Below are positions 43,558 to 53,633 of a stretch of DNA of 64,000 nucleotides, piece after piece. Positions within the stretch are counted from its first letter, which is position 1. Every line of letters begins with the position of its first letter. Location: positions 62,001 through 126,000 of the forward strand of contig NZ_JZTW01000009.1 of assembly GCF_000962805.1 (NCBI RefSeq), given 5' to 3'. Below the pieces are notes generated by a model. It searched no databases. It saw only the letters and a list, made by a program, of their open reading frames with translations, and was not told where the DNA came from. A program made the position numbers and the translations under genes. The DNA is from Pseudarthrobacter chlorophenolicus (GTDB lineage: Bacteria > Actinomycetota > Actinomycetes > Actinomycetales > Micrococcaceae).

Positions 43558-45504
43558 CTAATCCCGGTCCCTGTTGCCCTTCGTTGAGGTGGGGGTCGGC
43601 GTCGGAGTCGCGGTGGGCGGTGGCGGCGGTGCTTTGGCCACCACGATGGTGATGGTCTTTCCCTGCTCCACCGCCGCATTGACGGCGTCGCTTTGGTCCG
43701 TCACCCGGCCCGCCTCAACCTGGCCGTTTTCCGTTTCGACGACATTCGGCACCAGGCCCAGGTCCTTCAGCGCTGCTTCCGCCTCCTCGCGGGTGCGGCC
43801 GCGGAGCTCCGGAACCGCCACCTTGCCCGTGGAAACCACCAGTTCAACGGTGGTGCCAACGCCAACACTTTGCCCCGGTGCGGGACTGGTGGTGATCACG
43901 ATACCGGCCGGCACGGTTGCGCTGTTGGCCGTGGTGGTTGACGGCGCACCCACCAATCCCACCTGGCGCAGGACATCACGGGCTGCGGCCTCCGTCGAAC
44001 CGGGGATGGTTTCCGGGATCTTCACCGCGCTGGGGCCCTCGGAAATGTTCAGGATCACCTCTGCGCCCGGATCGAGTTTCTCGCCGGACACCGGGTCGGT
44101 GCCGATCGCGATGCCCTTGGGGACGGCGTCGTTTTGCGAACGCGTAATCTTCGGCTTCAAGTTGGCGTTGTATAGCTCCTGCAGCGCTGCGGACTCTGTC
44201 ATGGAGGCCACCGCCGGGATGTCTACCTTCGGCGGGGGCGGCGCAGGCCGGTTCACCACGCTGTAAACCCACAGGCCGCCACCGGCCAGGATGAGCACGG
44301 TGAAGATCACCAGGGTTGCAATCCACGCCCGACGCCGGGACTTCTGCCGCGGGGAAGGCTCGCGTTCCGGGGAGAGGCCCAGTGGCAGGGCCTCAGCGTC
44401 GCCGGGCTCGTCCGCAACGCTCAGCGGTGCCCGGGTGCCGCCGTCGTTCCCCCCCGTGACGGCGAGGCGGCCGGTGGGCGCATCGTCCAGGAAACCGGCG
44501 CCCGCGGCGGCAGCGAAGGCCTCCGTTGGCGGGCTGTCCGGTGCCGGTACATGGTCATTGGGGTCCGTGGGGGCTTCGGAAGCCGGTACCGCGGGTACCG
44601 CGACGCCGGACCGGGCCGCCCGGAGGGCGCGCTGGAAGGCTGCCGCGTCCTGGAACCGGTCGTCGCGGTTCTTTTGCAGCGCCTTGGCCATGACGGTGTC
44701 GAGCGCCGCTGAGACCTCGGGATTGAGGCTGCTGGGCGGCGCCGGGATTTCCCGGACGTGCTGGTAAGCCACGGAAACGGGGCTGTCGCCGATGAACGGC
44801 GGCCTGGAGGTCAGCATTTCGTAGAGCAGGCAGGCAGCCGAGTACAGGTCGCTGCGGGCATCAACGGTTTCACCCCGGGCCTGTTCCGGCGAGAGGTACT
44901 GGGCCGTGCCCACCACGGCCTGCGTCTGGGTCATGGTGGCCGAGGAGTCTGCCATGGCGCGTGCGATCCCGAAATCCATCACCTTGATGGAATTGGTTGC
45001 CTTGCAGTACATGACGTTGGCGGGCTTGATATCCCGGTGGACGATGCCTGCACGGTGGCTGTACTCGAGGGCCCCGAGAACACCCAGCGTATAGTCGATC
45101 GCCTGGCCGATGCTGACTTCCTTGGCCCGGATGAGGTCCCTCAGCGTCCGGCCGTCCACGAACTCCATCACGATGTACGGCAGCCGGACCGATTCCTCCG
45201 AACCGTCGTGGACCTGCTGTTCACCGGTGTCGTAGATGGCCACGATGGACGAGTGGTTAAGCGCGGCGACGGACTGTGCTTCACGCTTGAAGCGTGCTTG
45301 GAACTGGGGATCCCGGGCCATATCAGGCCGCAGGATCTTGATGGCTACCGTCCGCCCGAGCCTCGTGTCCGTACCGCTGTAGACGTCCGCCATGCCACCG
45401 CGTCCAATGAGCCCTCCCAGCTCATAGCGGCCGCTCAGGACACGCTTGTTGTCCACCGGGACATTGTCCTCCCGGTGGAGCGGTGCACGCGATGACTCGT
45501 TCAC
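43558..45504 (-). CDS. pknB: Serine/threonine protein kinase PknB with PASTA domains
   Basis: A 648-residue receptor kinase. The kinase domain (about 26-290) has G-loop LIGRGGMADVYSG, catalytic Lys in VAIKIL, HRDIKPANVM and DFGIAR. A Pro/Ala juxtamembrane region leads to one membrane helix (about 400-420, IATLVIFTVLILAGGGLWV). The extracellular part has three PASTA repeats that bind peptidoglycan or lipid II fragments, then a Thr/Pro tail. It controls cell-wall synthesis and division; mycobacterial targets include MviN and CwlM. It lies 12 bp after pknA and is the last gene of the cluster, which begins at fhaA. Confidence 0.96.
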   Translation of the reverse strand: MNESSRAPLHREDNVPVDNKRVLSGRYELGGLIGRGGMADVYSGTDTRLGRTVAIKILRPDMARDPQFQARFKREAQSVAALNHSSIVAIYDTGEQQVHDGSEESVRLPYIVMEFVDGRTLRDLIRAKEVSIGQAIDYTLGVLGALEYSHRAGIVHRDIKPANVMYCKATNSIKVMDFGIARAMADSSATMTQTQAVVGTAQYLSPEQARGETVDARSDLYSAACLLYEMLTSRPPFIGDSPVSVAYQHVREIPAPPSSLNPEVSAALDTVMAKALQKNRDDRFQDAAAFQRALRAARSGVAVPAVPASEAPTDPNDHVPAPDSPPTEAFAAAAGAGFLDDAPTGRLAVTGGNDGGTRAPLSVADEPGDAEALPLGLSPEREPSPRQKSRRRAWIATLVIFTVLILAGGGLWVYSVVNRPAPPPPKVDIPAVASMTESAALQELYNANLKPKITRSQNDAVPKGIAIGTDPVSGEKLDPGAEVILNISEGPSAVKIPETIPGSTEAAARDVLRQVGLVGAPSTTTANSATVPAGIVITTSPAPGQSVGVGTTVELVVSTGKVAVPELRGRTREEAEAALKDLGLVPNVVETENGQVEAGRVTDQSDAVNAAVEQGKTITIVVAKAPPPPPTATPTPTPTSTKGNRDRD

Positions 45505-45516
45505 GTTCAGGTCCGT

Positions 45517-47256
45517 TTACCGTGCGCAGGTGGGCGGGGTGCCCGGCTCCTGGCCGGTGGAACAGGTGGGCAGGGGCAGCTGCGGGGAGGGAGCTGACTG
45601 CGCGGTGGAGGGGGCCGTCGCGGTCGGTGCCTCCGAGGTGGGTGCCTGGGAGGTGGGCGCCGGCGACGGCGCGATGGCGTAGGTGACGGTGATGGTTGAG
45701 CCCGCAGGGACGGGACCCGTGGGATTCAGGTCAAGGACGGTACCGGGATCTTCGGAGCTCTCCTGCTGGACGCCATTGACCACCAGACCCAATGCGGACA
45801 GTTCCGACTGGACGGTGCGGTAGTCCTTGCCGAGGTACGCATCCGGGATCACGTTCACGGTTTCCTGGGTGGGCGTGGGCGTCGGGGTGGGCGTATCCTG
45901 CGTCGGGGTCGGGCTGGGTGCCTGCGATGTCCTGGTGGGTGTGGCGCTGGTGGTCTTCGGGCTGCTTGAGGTGGCAACCGACGTGGGGCTGTTGGACGGC
46001 GAGAACACCCCCATGTTGTTGAGCAGGAAGCCCACCAGGGCGAACAGGACGAGCAGGATCAAGGCAATCAGGGGCCACGTCCACGGGCTGCGGCCCTTGC
46101 GCTGTGGCTGATCGGCCGGCTCGTCGTCGTACGTGGTCTCTTCATGGTCCCAGTTACGCTCGGCGGCCAGTGCGTTGGCGCGGGCCAGGGGGCCCTGGGG
46201 TGCGTTGCCGTCCGCGGCGTCGCCATCAGCGGCGTTCGCTGCGGCAGCACCGGCGGCCGCTCCGGCTGCGGCGGCTCCCACCACCGGGAGCGCGGACGTG
46301 GCAGTCGGTGAGGAATCCCGCTGTGCACCGATCACGCCGGTGGGAGCGGTGGCAGTATCCACCGGTGCGGTGATGGGGCCGGTGTCCGGCGCGTCGAAGA
46401 GCAGCATGCCGGGTACTGCGGCGCGGGCTGCGCCGACGTCCCCGTTGCGGATGGCTTCAGCGGCCTCGGCGAGCTTAATGGCGTTAGCCGGCCGGTTCTT
46501 CGGGTCCTTGGCCAGCATGGACATCAGGAGCGCGCGGACCGGTGTAGGCAGGGTCTCGGGCAGGGGCGGCGGTGCGTCATTGACCTGTGCCAGGGCGATG
46601 GCGATCTGGGATTCGCCGGAGAAGGGCCGGTGGCCTGTCAGGCACTCGTACCCGATGACGCCGAGGGAGTAGATGTCCGAAGATCCCGTGGCAGTCTGTC
46701 CGGTGGCCTGTTCCGGGGCCAGGTACTGGGCGGTGCCCATAACCTGGCCGGTCTGGGTGAGCGGCACCTGGTCGGCCAGGCGGGCGATGCCGAAGTCGGT
46801 GACCTTCACGCGCCCGTCCGGCGTGATCAGGAGGTTGCCGGGCTTGATGTCGCGGTGCACCAGGCCCTGGGCGTGTGCAACAGAAAGCGCCCGCGCCGTC
46901 TGGGCCATGATGGACAGGGTGCGGTCCGGTGACAGCACGTGTTCATGCTCGATGATGCTGCTGAGGGGCTGGCCGGGCACCAACTCCATGACCAGGTAGG
47001 CGGAGCCCTCCTCCTCGCCGTAATCGAAGACGTTGGCGATCCCCACGTGGTTCAGGAGTGCGGTGTGGCGGGCCTCCGCGCGGAACCGCTGCAGGAAGCC
47101 GGGGTCCCCGGTGTATTCCTCCTTCAGCACCTTGATCGCGACGATGCGGCCGAGGACGAGGTCCTTTGCTTTCCAGACTTCGCCCATGCCGCCGATCGCG
47201 ATCCGCGTGGTCAGCTGGAATCTGCCGCCGAGGGTGATTCCGGTTGTAGGCCTCAC
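45517..47256 (-). CDS. pknA: Serine/threonine protein kinase PknA
   Basis: A 579-residue kinase with G-loop [31 protein letters not shown] and DFGIARL; the N-terminal domain spans about 1-270. An Ala-rich cytoplasmic linker follows, then a membrane helix (about 395-415, [19 protein letters not shown]), a Thr/Pro/Ser stalk and one PASTA repeat ([20 protein letters not shown]...). The tail is Pro/Thr-rich and ends with two Cys. Mycobacterial PknA lacks a PASTA domain; having one is normal in Arthrobacter-like genomes. It overlaps pbpA by 4 nt (stop/start). Confidence 0.93.
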   Translation of the reverse strand: MRPTTGITLGGRFQLTTRIAIGGMGEVWKAKDLVLGRIVAIKVLKEEYTGDPGFLQRFRAEARHTALLNHVGIANVFDYGEEEGSAYLVMELVPGQPLSSIIEHEHVLSPDRTLSIMAQTARALSVAHAQGLVHRDIKPGNLLITPDGRVKVTDFGIARLADQVPLTQTGQVMGTAQYLAPEQATGQTATGSSDIYSLGVIGYECLTGHRPFSGESQIAIALAQVNDAPPPLPETLPTPVRALLMSMLAKDPKNRPANAIKLAEAAEAIRNGDVGAARAAVPGMLLFDAPDTGPITAPVDTATAPTGVIGAQRDSSPTATSALPVVGAAAAGAAAGAAAANAADGDAADGNAPQGPLARANALAAERNWDHEETTYDDEPADQPQRKGRSPWTWPLIALILLVLFALVGFLLNNMGVFSPSNSPTSVATSSSPKTTSATPTRTSQAPSPTPTQDTPTPTPTPTQETVNVIPDAYLGKDYRTVQSELSALGLVVNGVQQESSEDPGTVLDLNPTGPVPAGSTITVTYAIAPSPAPTSQAPTSEAPTATAPSTAQSAPSPQLPLPTCSTGQEPGTPPTCAR

Positions 47257-48713
47257 TTATTCAACACCGCCTCAAAAATTTTCTTCGCGTTCGGACTGGT
47301 CAGCTGTGCTCCGGTGGTGATGTCCACGCCCTCCATGACGATGGTGACGCTCACCTGCGGGTTGTTTGCGGGGGCGAAGCCGGTGAACCAGGAGTTGTTG
47401 GTGCCGTTGCCCAGCTCCGCGGTTCCGGTCTTCCCCGCCACCTGGACGCCCGGGACGCCTGCTCGGTTCGCAATTCCTTCGCTGACCGCGCTGACCATCC
47501 AATCGGTGATCTGGTTGGCGATCTCCGGTGTGGTGGAAGTCCGGAGCTGCTCAGGCTGCGGCTCATCGATGACCCGCAGGTCCGGCGAGCGGAGGGTCTT
47601 GATGAGGCTTGGCCGCATCTGCACGCCGTCGTTGGCTATCGCGGACGTCATCATGTTCACCTGCAGCGGGGTGGCGCGTACGTCCTTCTGGCCGATCGCG
47701 GACTGGGCAAGGCCAGGTGCGTCGAGCTCGTCCGGGAAGCCGTTGCCGCGGGCGTAGCCGAGCTTGAGCTGGTCTCCCAGGTCCTCGCCAAAGCCGAACT
47801 TCTGTGCCTGGGAAGCGATGGCGTCACGGCCCAGGTCCAGGGCGATGCTTGCGAAGGGGGTGTTGCAGGACTGCTGGAGGGCAAACGCGAAACTGGCGGT
47901 GTCCCTGGTGTAGCAGTTGCCCCCGGCGTAGTTGGGAAGCCGGTAGGAGATGCCGTCGAAGGGCATTTCGGCGGGGTTGGGAAGGACGCTGTCCGCGTTG
48001 TACTTCCCGGAGGAAAGGGCTGCCGCCGTGTCCACGAGTTTGAATACGGAACCAGGGGCCAGCAGTTCACCCGTGGGACCGCTGACATTCTGGTTCAGGT
48101 TGATGCCGGGGATCTTCAGGAACTCGTTGATGCTGGCGCTTTCCGCCTCGGGATCCTGGACAGCCACCTTGTTGGGATCGTAGGAAGGCTTCGATGCCAT
48201 GGCCAGGATGGCACCCGTTTTGGGGTTTGTGACCACGATGGAACCCCGCTGGCCATCGGGAATGAGGCTGTAGGTGAGCTGCTGGAGCTGGGGATCTATG
48301 GTGAGCTCAACGGAGGCGCCCTTGGGCTGGTTGCCGAGGAAGAGCTGGCCCACCCGGTCCAGGAACAGCTGGTCCGAGTCACCGGTGAGGACTTCACCCA
48401 TGGCCCGCTCCAAGCCGGTGGCGCCGTAGTTCTGGGAGAAGTACCCCGTCAGGCCGGCATACAGCTCCGGCTGCGGGTAGGTGCGCTGGAACTTGCAGGT
48501 TTCGGAGCCCGTTTCCACGGACTCGGCCACCGGGGTTCCGCCCACGATGATGGCGCCGCGGTCGCTGCAGTAGTTCTGCAGGATGGCACGCTGGTTCAGG
48601 GGGTTGGCCTTCAGTTCATCGGCGCCCACCACCTGGACGAAGCTGAGCGCGCCGAAGAGCAGGGCGAACATGGCCACGGCTGCTATCCATGAGTGTCGTA
48701 TGGCCTGGTTCAT
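47253..48713 (-). CDS. pbpA: Penicillin-binding protein PbpA (transpeptidase)
   Basis: A 486-residue class B penicillin-binding protein with an N-terminal membrane anchor ([17 protein letters not shown]). The transpeptidase domain has all three active-site motifs: SxxK as SVFK, SxN as SCN ([10 protein letters not shown]) and KTG as GKTGTAELG. It cross-links peptidoglycan, probably with the adjacent RodA. It overlaps rodA and pknA by 4 nt each, a translationally coupled series. Confidence 0.96.
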   Translation of the reverse strand: MNQAIRHSWIAAVAMFALLFGALSFVQVVGADELKANPLNQRAILQNYCSDRGAIIVGGTPVAESVETGSETCKFQRTYPQPELYAGLTGYFSQNYGATGLERAMGEVLTGDSDQLFLDRVGQLFLGNQPKGASVELTIDPQLQQLTYSLIPDGQRGSIVVTNPKTGAILAMASKPSYDPNKVAVQDPEAESASINEFLKIPGINLNQNVSGPTGELLAPGSVFKLVDTAAALSSGKYNADSVLPNPAEMPFDGISYRLPNYAGGNCYTRDTASFAFALQQSCNTPFASIALDLGRDAIASQAQKFGFGEDLGDQLKLGYARGNGFPDELDAPGLAQSAIGQKDVRATPLQVNMMTSAIANDGVQMRPSLIKTLRSPDLRVIDEPQPEQLRTSTTPEIANQITDWMVSAVSEGIANRAGVPGVQVAGKTGTAELGNGTNNSWFTGFAPANNPQVSVTIVMEGVDITTGAQLTSPNAKKIFEAVLNK

Positions 48714-50098
48714 GCCTGCTTCACCGCCTCGGTTGGAGTATCAATGCCTGTCGTGTCTGCGCTCTTGGACGGCGGCAGCGGGGTAGTGTCCACCGGGCCG
48801 CGGGCTGTGTGCGAAATCAACAGCAGCAGGCCCACGATGATCCAGTTGGCCAGGAGGGAGGATCCACCGGCCGCCAGGAACGGCGTGGTGAGGCCGGTCA
48901 GCGGAATCAGGCGGGTAACCCCGCCGATCACCACGAAACACTGCAGAGCCACGGCAAACGAGAGTCCGCAGGCAAGGAGCTTCCCGAAGGCGTCCCGGGT
49001 TCCGAGCGCCGCCCGGAAGCCGCGGGTCACCAGCAGCAGGTACATCAGCACGATGGCGAAGATACCGATCAGTCCCAGTTCCTCGCCGAGGGACGCGATG
49101 ATCATGTCGCTGTTGGCGAAGGGAACCAGGTCCGGCCGGCCCTGGCCCAGTCCGGTGCCCACCAGGCCGCCGTTAGCCATGCCGAAGAGGCCCTGGATCA
49201 CCTGCCGGCTGCCGTTTTCGTAGACCTCCGGCGTGAAGGCGTTGATCCAGCCGTTGATGCGCTGCTCCACGTGGGAGAACACCCGGGAGGCGACGAAGCC
49301 GCCGCCGAGGATCAGGGCCAGGCCGATCACCACCCAGCTGATCCGGCTGGTGGCCACGTAGATCATGACAATGAACAGGCCGAAAAACAGGACGGATGAA
49401 CCGAGGTCCCGCTGGAAGATCAGCACGCCGATGCTGACCAGCCAAGCGGCGATCATGGGTCCCATGTCCTTGAACCGGGGGAACTGCAGCGGACCGATCT
49501 TCCGGCCGGCCAGCAGGATCAGGTCCCGGTTAGAGGAAAGATACCCCGCGAAGAATATGGCCAGGGTGATCTTTGCGACCTCGCCCGGCTGGAACGTCAT
49601 GGGGCCGAGCCGGATCCACACCCTGGCACCCAGGATTTCCCCGGCACTGATGCCGGGAACGAGCGGCAGGACCAGCAGGAGGGCGCTGGCGGCCAGCGAA
49701 ATGAACGTGAAGCGGCGGAGGATGCGGTGGTCCTTCAGGAACCAGATGACGGCGATGGCCACTGCCATGGCGATCAGCGTCCAGCGGAGCTGATTGTTGC
49801 CAGTATCCGCTCCCGGCGGATCAAGGCGGTGGATCATGGCCAACCCGAGTCCGTTGAGGGCAACCACCAGGGGAAGCATTACCGGGTCGGCATACTTTGC
49901 CCGGAAGCGCAGGACACCGTGGAAGGCCAGGGCTGCCACCGCAAGAAGGCTCGACTGGAACCAGAAATCGGAGTCGAAGGCCTTTTCCTTATCCACGCCA
50001 ACCATCATGTTGGCGCCGATGCCCACGGCAAGGGCGAGGACCAACAACGCAAGTTCAACATTGCGTCGCGGCTTCAGTGCGGTGCTGAGCTGGCTCAC
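48710..50098 (-). CDS. rodA: FtsW/RodA/SpoVE family peptidoglycan polymerase
   Basis: A 462-residue SEDS glycosyltransferase with ten or more membrane helices. The conserved SEDS regions are visible: LGARVWIRLGPMTFQPGEVAKITLAIFFAGYL, FQRDLGSSVLFFGLF and the late TRLIPLTGLTTPFLAAGGSSLLANW. It polymerises glycan from lipid II, paired with PbpA. GTG 50098 is chosen because it overlaps the pstP stop (GTGA) and has GAGGGAG upstream; the longer frame from 50251 is only an alternate reading of pstP. Confidence 0.95.
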   Translation of the reverse strand: MSQLSTALKPRRNVELALLVLALAVGIGANMMVGVDKEKAFDSDFWFQSSLLAVAALAFHGVLRFRAKYADPVMLPLVVALNGLGLAMIHRLDPPGADTGNNQLRWTLIAMAVAIAVIWFLKDHRILRRFTFISLAASALLLVLPLVPGISAGEILGARVWIRLGPMTFQPGEVAKITLAIFFAGYLSSNRDLILLAGRKIGPLQFPRFKDMGPMIAAWLVSIGVLIFQRDLGSSVLFFGLFIVMIYVATSRISWVVIGLALILGGGFVASRVFSHVEQRINGWINAFTPEVYENGSRQVIQGLFGMANGGLVGTGLGQGRPDLVPFANSDMIIASLGEELGLIGIFAIVLMYLLLVTRGFRAALGTRDAFGKLLACGLSFAVALQCFVVIGGVTRLIPLTGLTTPFLAAGGSSLLANWIIVGLLLLISHTARGPVDTTPLPPSKSADTTGIDTPTEAVKQA

Positions 50099-51798
50099 TT
50101 GGCTCCCTCGCAGTTGACGGTGGGGCTCGGCGACGGAGTGGGGCTGCCGGACGCCGGAGCGGCGGATGGTGCTGCCGCTGACGCCGTAGCCGACGGAGCC
50201 GGAGTGGTGGGAACCGGGGTGGGCGACGGCGATGCCGTAGCTGCGGGGCACTCCTCTTCAGGCGAAGTGGTGCCGGTAAGTTCGAGGTTTTTCACGATCC
50301 GCTGTGCGTCGTAGAGGTCGCTGGCGGGGACGGTCTGGCGGACCCGCTGCTGGGAGAACTGGGGGAGTGAATCCATCCGGATATCGGTCACGGTTTCCAG
50401 GCTGGAGAGCTGGATGGGGCCAAGCCGCTGGGAGACGCCATTGAAGATGGCAACGCGTGAATCGGACTCGCCCACGTAGTAGCGGGTCTGGGTCCAGGCA
50501 TAGCCGAGCCACAGTCCAATACCCAGGACCACCACCACAGCCGCCGCCACGGACCAGGTGATCCAGCGGCGCGGCTTCAGCGGCACCAGCGTTTCGTCGT
50601 CGTCACTGGCGGCCGGTTCAGCCTTGTGCGTGAGTACTGTGGCGGCTCTGCGGGCCACGGTACGTCCGGCGATGGTGGGGATGGAACCGGACTCGGCGGC
50701 GGTTGCGGCGGCGCCTACCAGTTCATGGGGACGCGAGGACAGCTCTTCGCGCAGGACTTCGGCGGACAAGTGCTCCCCGAGGTGGGGATCCGTGGATCCC
50801 GGGTCTGGTGCCTTGTCTTCCGAAGGTTCGGTATCGGGTTCGCTTCCGCCGGACGCGTGGCCACCCGTCTGCACGGATTTTGCCTCCGTGTCACGGGCAT
50901 CCGCTGCGTCGGAATCGGAGGCCTCCGGGGTTTCTGCAGCCGGTGCGGCGGACCCGGCGGGCGCGTCAGCGGACTCGGCGGCCTGGGCGGCGGGAATGAC
51001 GTCGACGGCGGCGGTACTGACGTCGTCAGGCGTTTCCTCCGCAATCTCGAGCATGATGACCGTGACGTTGTCCGGGGAACCGGCCTCCAAGGTGAGGTCC
51101 ACCAGGGTTTCCACGCATTCGCGGAGGTTCGGGGTTTCCTTGACGGTCCGTTCTACCGCGTGGCCGGCAACATAGTTGAGGCCATCGGAGCAGAGCAGCC
51201 AGCGGTCGCCCGGCCGGGCCTCCAAGGTGTCCAGATCCAACTCGGGGCTGGCATCCACATCACCCAGTACCCGCATAAGCACGTTCTTGTGAGGATGAGT
51301 TTCCGCTTCTTCAGGCTTGAGCCGGCCCTCATCGATCAGCCGCTGGACGAACGTGTGGTCCACGCTGACTTGTTCAAATTCGCCGTCCCTGAGCCGGTAG
51401 GCGCGCGAATCGCCAATGTGGGCAAAGTGCAGCTGGCCTTCCGCGAGCAGCAGTGCTGTCACGGTGGTACCCATCCCGGCAAGCTTGGGATTGATGTGGA
51501 CCAGCTCGGAGAGCAGGGAATTGGCTGTCTGGATCTCGTCGGCGAGGATGGTGCCGGCGTCACCCTCGTAGTCCGCGCGGTCCAAGTGGATCATGTCCAG
51601 GACTGTGGCAGCGGAGGCTACGTCACCGCCGGCATGTCCGCCCATACCGTCCGCTACGACGGCCAGGTGCCGGCCGGCGTAGGCAGAGTCGTCGTTTTTG
51701 GAACGGATCCGGCCGACGTCGGACCGGGCCGCGTAGCGCATGATGAGGGGCCGCGGCGCGGGCTGGGGCCCGGTTGCGGGGGTCTCGGAAACGGCCAC
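50095..51798 (-). CDS. pstP: PP2C-family serine/threonine phosphatase PstP
   Basis: A 567-residue phosphatase that reverses PknA/PknB phosphorylation. The cytoplasmic PP2C domain (about 20-260) has RSKNDDSAYAGRHLAVVADGMGGHAGGDVAS and the DNVTVIML metal-binding motif. An extended Ala/Asp/Glu-rich linker (about 265-410) precedes one membrane helix (about 425-445, WSVAAAVVVVLGIGLWLGYAW). An extracellular domain and a Pro/Ser/Thr tail follow. GTG 51798 lies just after the fhaB stop, with GAGG upstream. Confidence 0.95.
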   Translation of the reverse strand: MAVSETPATGPQPAPRPLIMRYAARSDVGRIRSKNDDSAYAGRHLAVVADGMGGHAGGDVASAATVLDMIHLDRADYEGDAGTILADEIQTANSLLSELVHINPKLAGMGTTVTALLLAEGQLHFAHIGDSRAYRLRDGEFEQVSVDHTFVQRLIDEGRLKPEEAETHPHKNVLMRVLGDVDASPELDLDTLEARPGDRWLLCSDGLNYVAGHAVERTVKETPNLRECVETLVDLTLEAGSPDNVTVIMLEIAEETPDDVSTAAVDVIPAAQAAESADAPAGSAAPAAETPEASDSDAADARDTEAKSVQTGGHASGGSEPDTEPSEDKAPDPGSTDPHLGEHLSAEVLREELSSRPHELVGAAATAAESGSIPTIAGRTVARRAATVLTHKAEPAASDDDETLVPLKPRRWITWSVAAAVVVVLGIGLWLGYAWTQTRYYVGESDSRVAIFNGVSQRLGPIQLSSLETVTDIRMDSLPQFSQQRVRQTVPASDLYDAQRIVKNLELTGTTSPEEECPAATASPSPTPVPTTPAPSATASAAAPSAAPASGSPTPSPSPTVNCEGAK

Positions 51799-51800
51799 TG

Positions 51801-52283
51801 CTACGGCCTCAATTCGATGACCGTCTTGCCGATTCTCACAGGTACGCCTGGCTCAACGGGCAGGGCACGGGTAAGTTGCTGGTCCGCAAGATACGTGCCG
51901 TTGGTGGATCCGAGGTCTTCGATGAACCAGCGGCTGCCCTGCGGAAACAGCCGCGCATGGCGGCCTGAGGCGTAGTCGTCCTCGAGTACCAGGGTGGCTT
52001 CCTGGGCACGGCCCAGCAGGACCGGGCTGGCGGCCAGCGGAAGGGTTGTTCCCTTCAACGGGCCCTCCACTACTACGAGTTGCCTGGCCTGCTGCTTCAC
52101 GGGCTGCGGCGGAGCTTCAGCGAGATCCGGGTTCTTGCGGACTTCCCGGGCGGTGGGGGCTCCGGAGGCAGCCTTACGGCCCACCATCAGGTCCCGGCGC
52201 ATGGCAGAGACAATGCTGAAGATCAGCACCCACAGGAGCAGCAGGAAGCCGAACCGCAGCGCGGTGATGGTCAGGTCGCTCAT
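51801..52283 (-). CDS. fhaB: FHA domain protein FhaB/FipA
   Basis: A 160-residue protein with one N-terminal membrane helix (FGFLLLLWVLIFSIVSAM) and a C-terminal FHA domain (about 75-160) carrying the phosphothreonine-binding motifs GR...SGRHARLF and DLGSTNGTYL. It binds phosphorylated partners of the Pkn kinases at the membrane. It overlaps fhaA by 4 nt. Confidence 0.94.
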   Translation of the reverse strand: MSDLTITALRFGFLLLLWVLIFSIVSAMRRDLMVGRKAASGAPTAREVRKNPDLAEAPPQPVKQQARQLVVVEGPLKGTTLPLAASPVLLGRAQEATLVLEDDYASGRHARLFPQGSRWFIEDLGSTNGTYLADQQLTRALPVEPGVPVRIGKTVIELRP

Positions 52284-53023
52284 GCGTGGCCACCAGGGTT
52301 GGCAGGAAGCAGGCGGAAGATGATCTTTGTCCGTCCCATCGTGATGGTGGAGCCGTCGGTGAGTTCGGTGCTTCCGGAAACCCGCTGCCCGTTGACGTAG
52401 CTTCCATTGGTGGAGCCCAGGTCCACGGCGCTGGTGGCACCGTTGGCAGTGCGGATTTCCAGGTGACGGCGGGAAACTCCGGTGTCCTCCACGTGGATAT
52501 CGGCCTCGGAGGACCGGCCCAGCACGATGGAGGGAGCGTTCAGGGAGTAGCGCTGGCCGTCGATGTCCAGGACCGGCTGCAGCCTGACAGGCTGGCGGCT
52601 CGGAGCGGCCGGCACTGTGGGGCGCGACGGCTGGGTGCTGCCGTTGCCTTTGGACTTTTCGGTGGAGGACGCGATCTCGAAATCCCCGGCCCGGAGCTCG
52701 GAATCACGCCGGAACGAAATGCGGACAGATCCCTGCAGCGTATAGCCCTGGCTGCGGACGTGGTTGATGACGACGTCGCAGAGTTCCTCGGCCAGCGGCG
52801 TCCCCCATTCCTGGGCCCGCTTGAAGTCGTCGTCACTGAGTTGGACATCGAAGACGTTGGGGGCGAGGGTGCGTCCGGCCGCGACGGTGAGGGCCTTGTG
52901 GTCCACTTCCCGGCGCAGCCTGCTGGCGATTTCGACAGGTTCAACCTGCGCCTTTGAGCCGGTGGAGAAGACCCCACGGACGGCCTTTTCGATGCCGCGC
53001 TCCACTTTGTCCAGCAGACCCAT
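52280..53023 (-). CDS. fhaA: FHA domain protein FhaA (DUF3662 + FHA)
   Basis: A 247-residue cytoplasmic protein: N-terminal DUF3662 domain (GLLDKVERGIEKAVRGVFS...), a short linker, and a C-terminal FHA domain with LGRSSEADI, SRRHLEI and DLGSTNGSYVNGQRV. In mycobacteria FhaA binds the phosphorylated pseudokinase domain of MviN and restrains peptidoglycan precursor flow. It is the first gene of the series down to pknB, with a strong SD (AAAGGAGG) before ATG. Confidence 0.95.
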   Translation of the reverse strand: MGLLDKVERGIEKAVRGVFSTGSKAQVEPVEIASRLRREVDHKALTVAAGRTLAPNVFDVQLSDDDFKRAQEWGTPLAEELCDVVINHVRSQGYTLQGSVRISFRRDSELRAGDFEIASSTEKSKGNGSTQPSRPTVPAAPSRQPVRLQPVLDIDGQRYSLNAPSIVLGRSSEADIHVEDTGVSRRHLEIRTANGATSAVDLGSTNGSYVNGQRVSGSTELTDGSTITMGRTKIIFRLLPANPGGHA

Positions 53024-53397
53024 GGTTCTCCTCCTTTCCCTCCGGCTGAGGGGCAGTTCGCAGTCCGGAACTTCACCCGGCGTTCAGTAGACACTCGCTG
53101 GTATGGCTGCGCACGGCAGCCACTCCTACATCCGATACTACTGGGCTGGCCTGCGAATGACCTTAATCCGCAACGGCCCGCCGCCGCCAAAAGTTCGGGC
53201 CCCGTGCCCTCCGGTCCCCGGCAGAAAGGCCCTGACGGCGGGTGGCCGGGCTCCGATAATTGGCGTCCTGCGGCCGGGCCCGGGTGGTCTCCTCCGCTCA
53301 ATTGGTGTTTTCCGGTATGTGTCCGTTATGCTTGATCTCGCTGCTTTTACAAGACTGCGAACCGGGAAACCGGCGGCAGTGGCGTAGGAGAAGTTGC
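53024..53397. other. Intergenic region between fhaA and tRNA-Leu
   Basis: It must hold the minus-strand promoter of the fhaA-pknB series and the tRNA-Leu promoter. For tRNA-Leu, TATGCT at 53327-53332 with TTGGTG at 53302-53307 (19-nt spacer) is a weak candidate. On the minus strand TAGTAT near 53137 could be the fhaA -10. No ORF here is convincing. Confidence 0.35.
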
Positions 53398-53480
53398 GCG
53401 CGAGTGGCGGAACGGCAGACGCGCTGGCTTCAGGTGCCAGTGTCCGAAAGGGCGTGGGGGTTCAAATCCCCCCTCGCGCA
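53398..53480 (+). tRNA. tRNA-Leu (CAG)
   Basis: An 83-nt class II tRNA with acceptor GCGCGAG/CTCGCGC, anticodon arm CTGGC-TTCAGGT-GCCAG (anticodon CAG), a long variable arm and T arm GGGGG-TTCAAAT-CCCCC. CCA is not encoded. Confidence 0.97.
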
Positions 53481-53487
53481 CGCAATG

Positions 53488-53526
53488 GAGAAGGGCCCCG
53501 ATCTAAAGATCGGGGCCCTTCTCGTT
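53488..53526 (+). terminator. Terminator after tRNA-Leu
   Basis: GAGAAGGGCCCCGATC and GATCGGGGCCCTTCTC form a perfect 16-bp stem with a TAAA loop, followed by GTTTAAG. Confidence 0.92.
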
Positions 53527-53633
53527 TAAGCCCTGCCGGGGTTTCCCCGGGATGCCCCATCAGTTTTCGCTGCCAAACCCGGGTCTTAAGGGCTTTAACT
53601 GATAGGGCAACCGGGGGCCGGCGTGTACCGTCG

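Noticed and set aside
49980..50000. TTATCCACG DnaA-like box inside rodA
   Set aside because: A single one-mismatch site in coding sequence with no neighbours; expected by chance.
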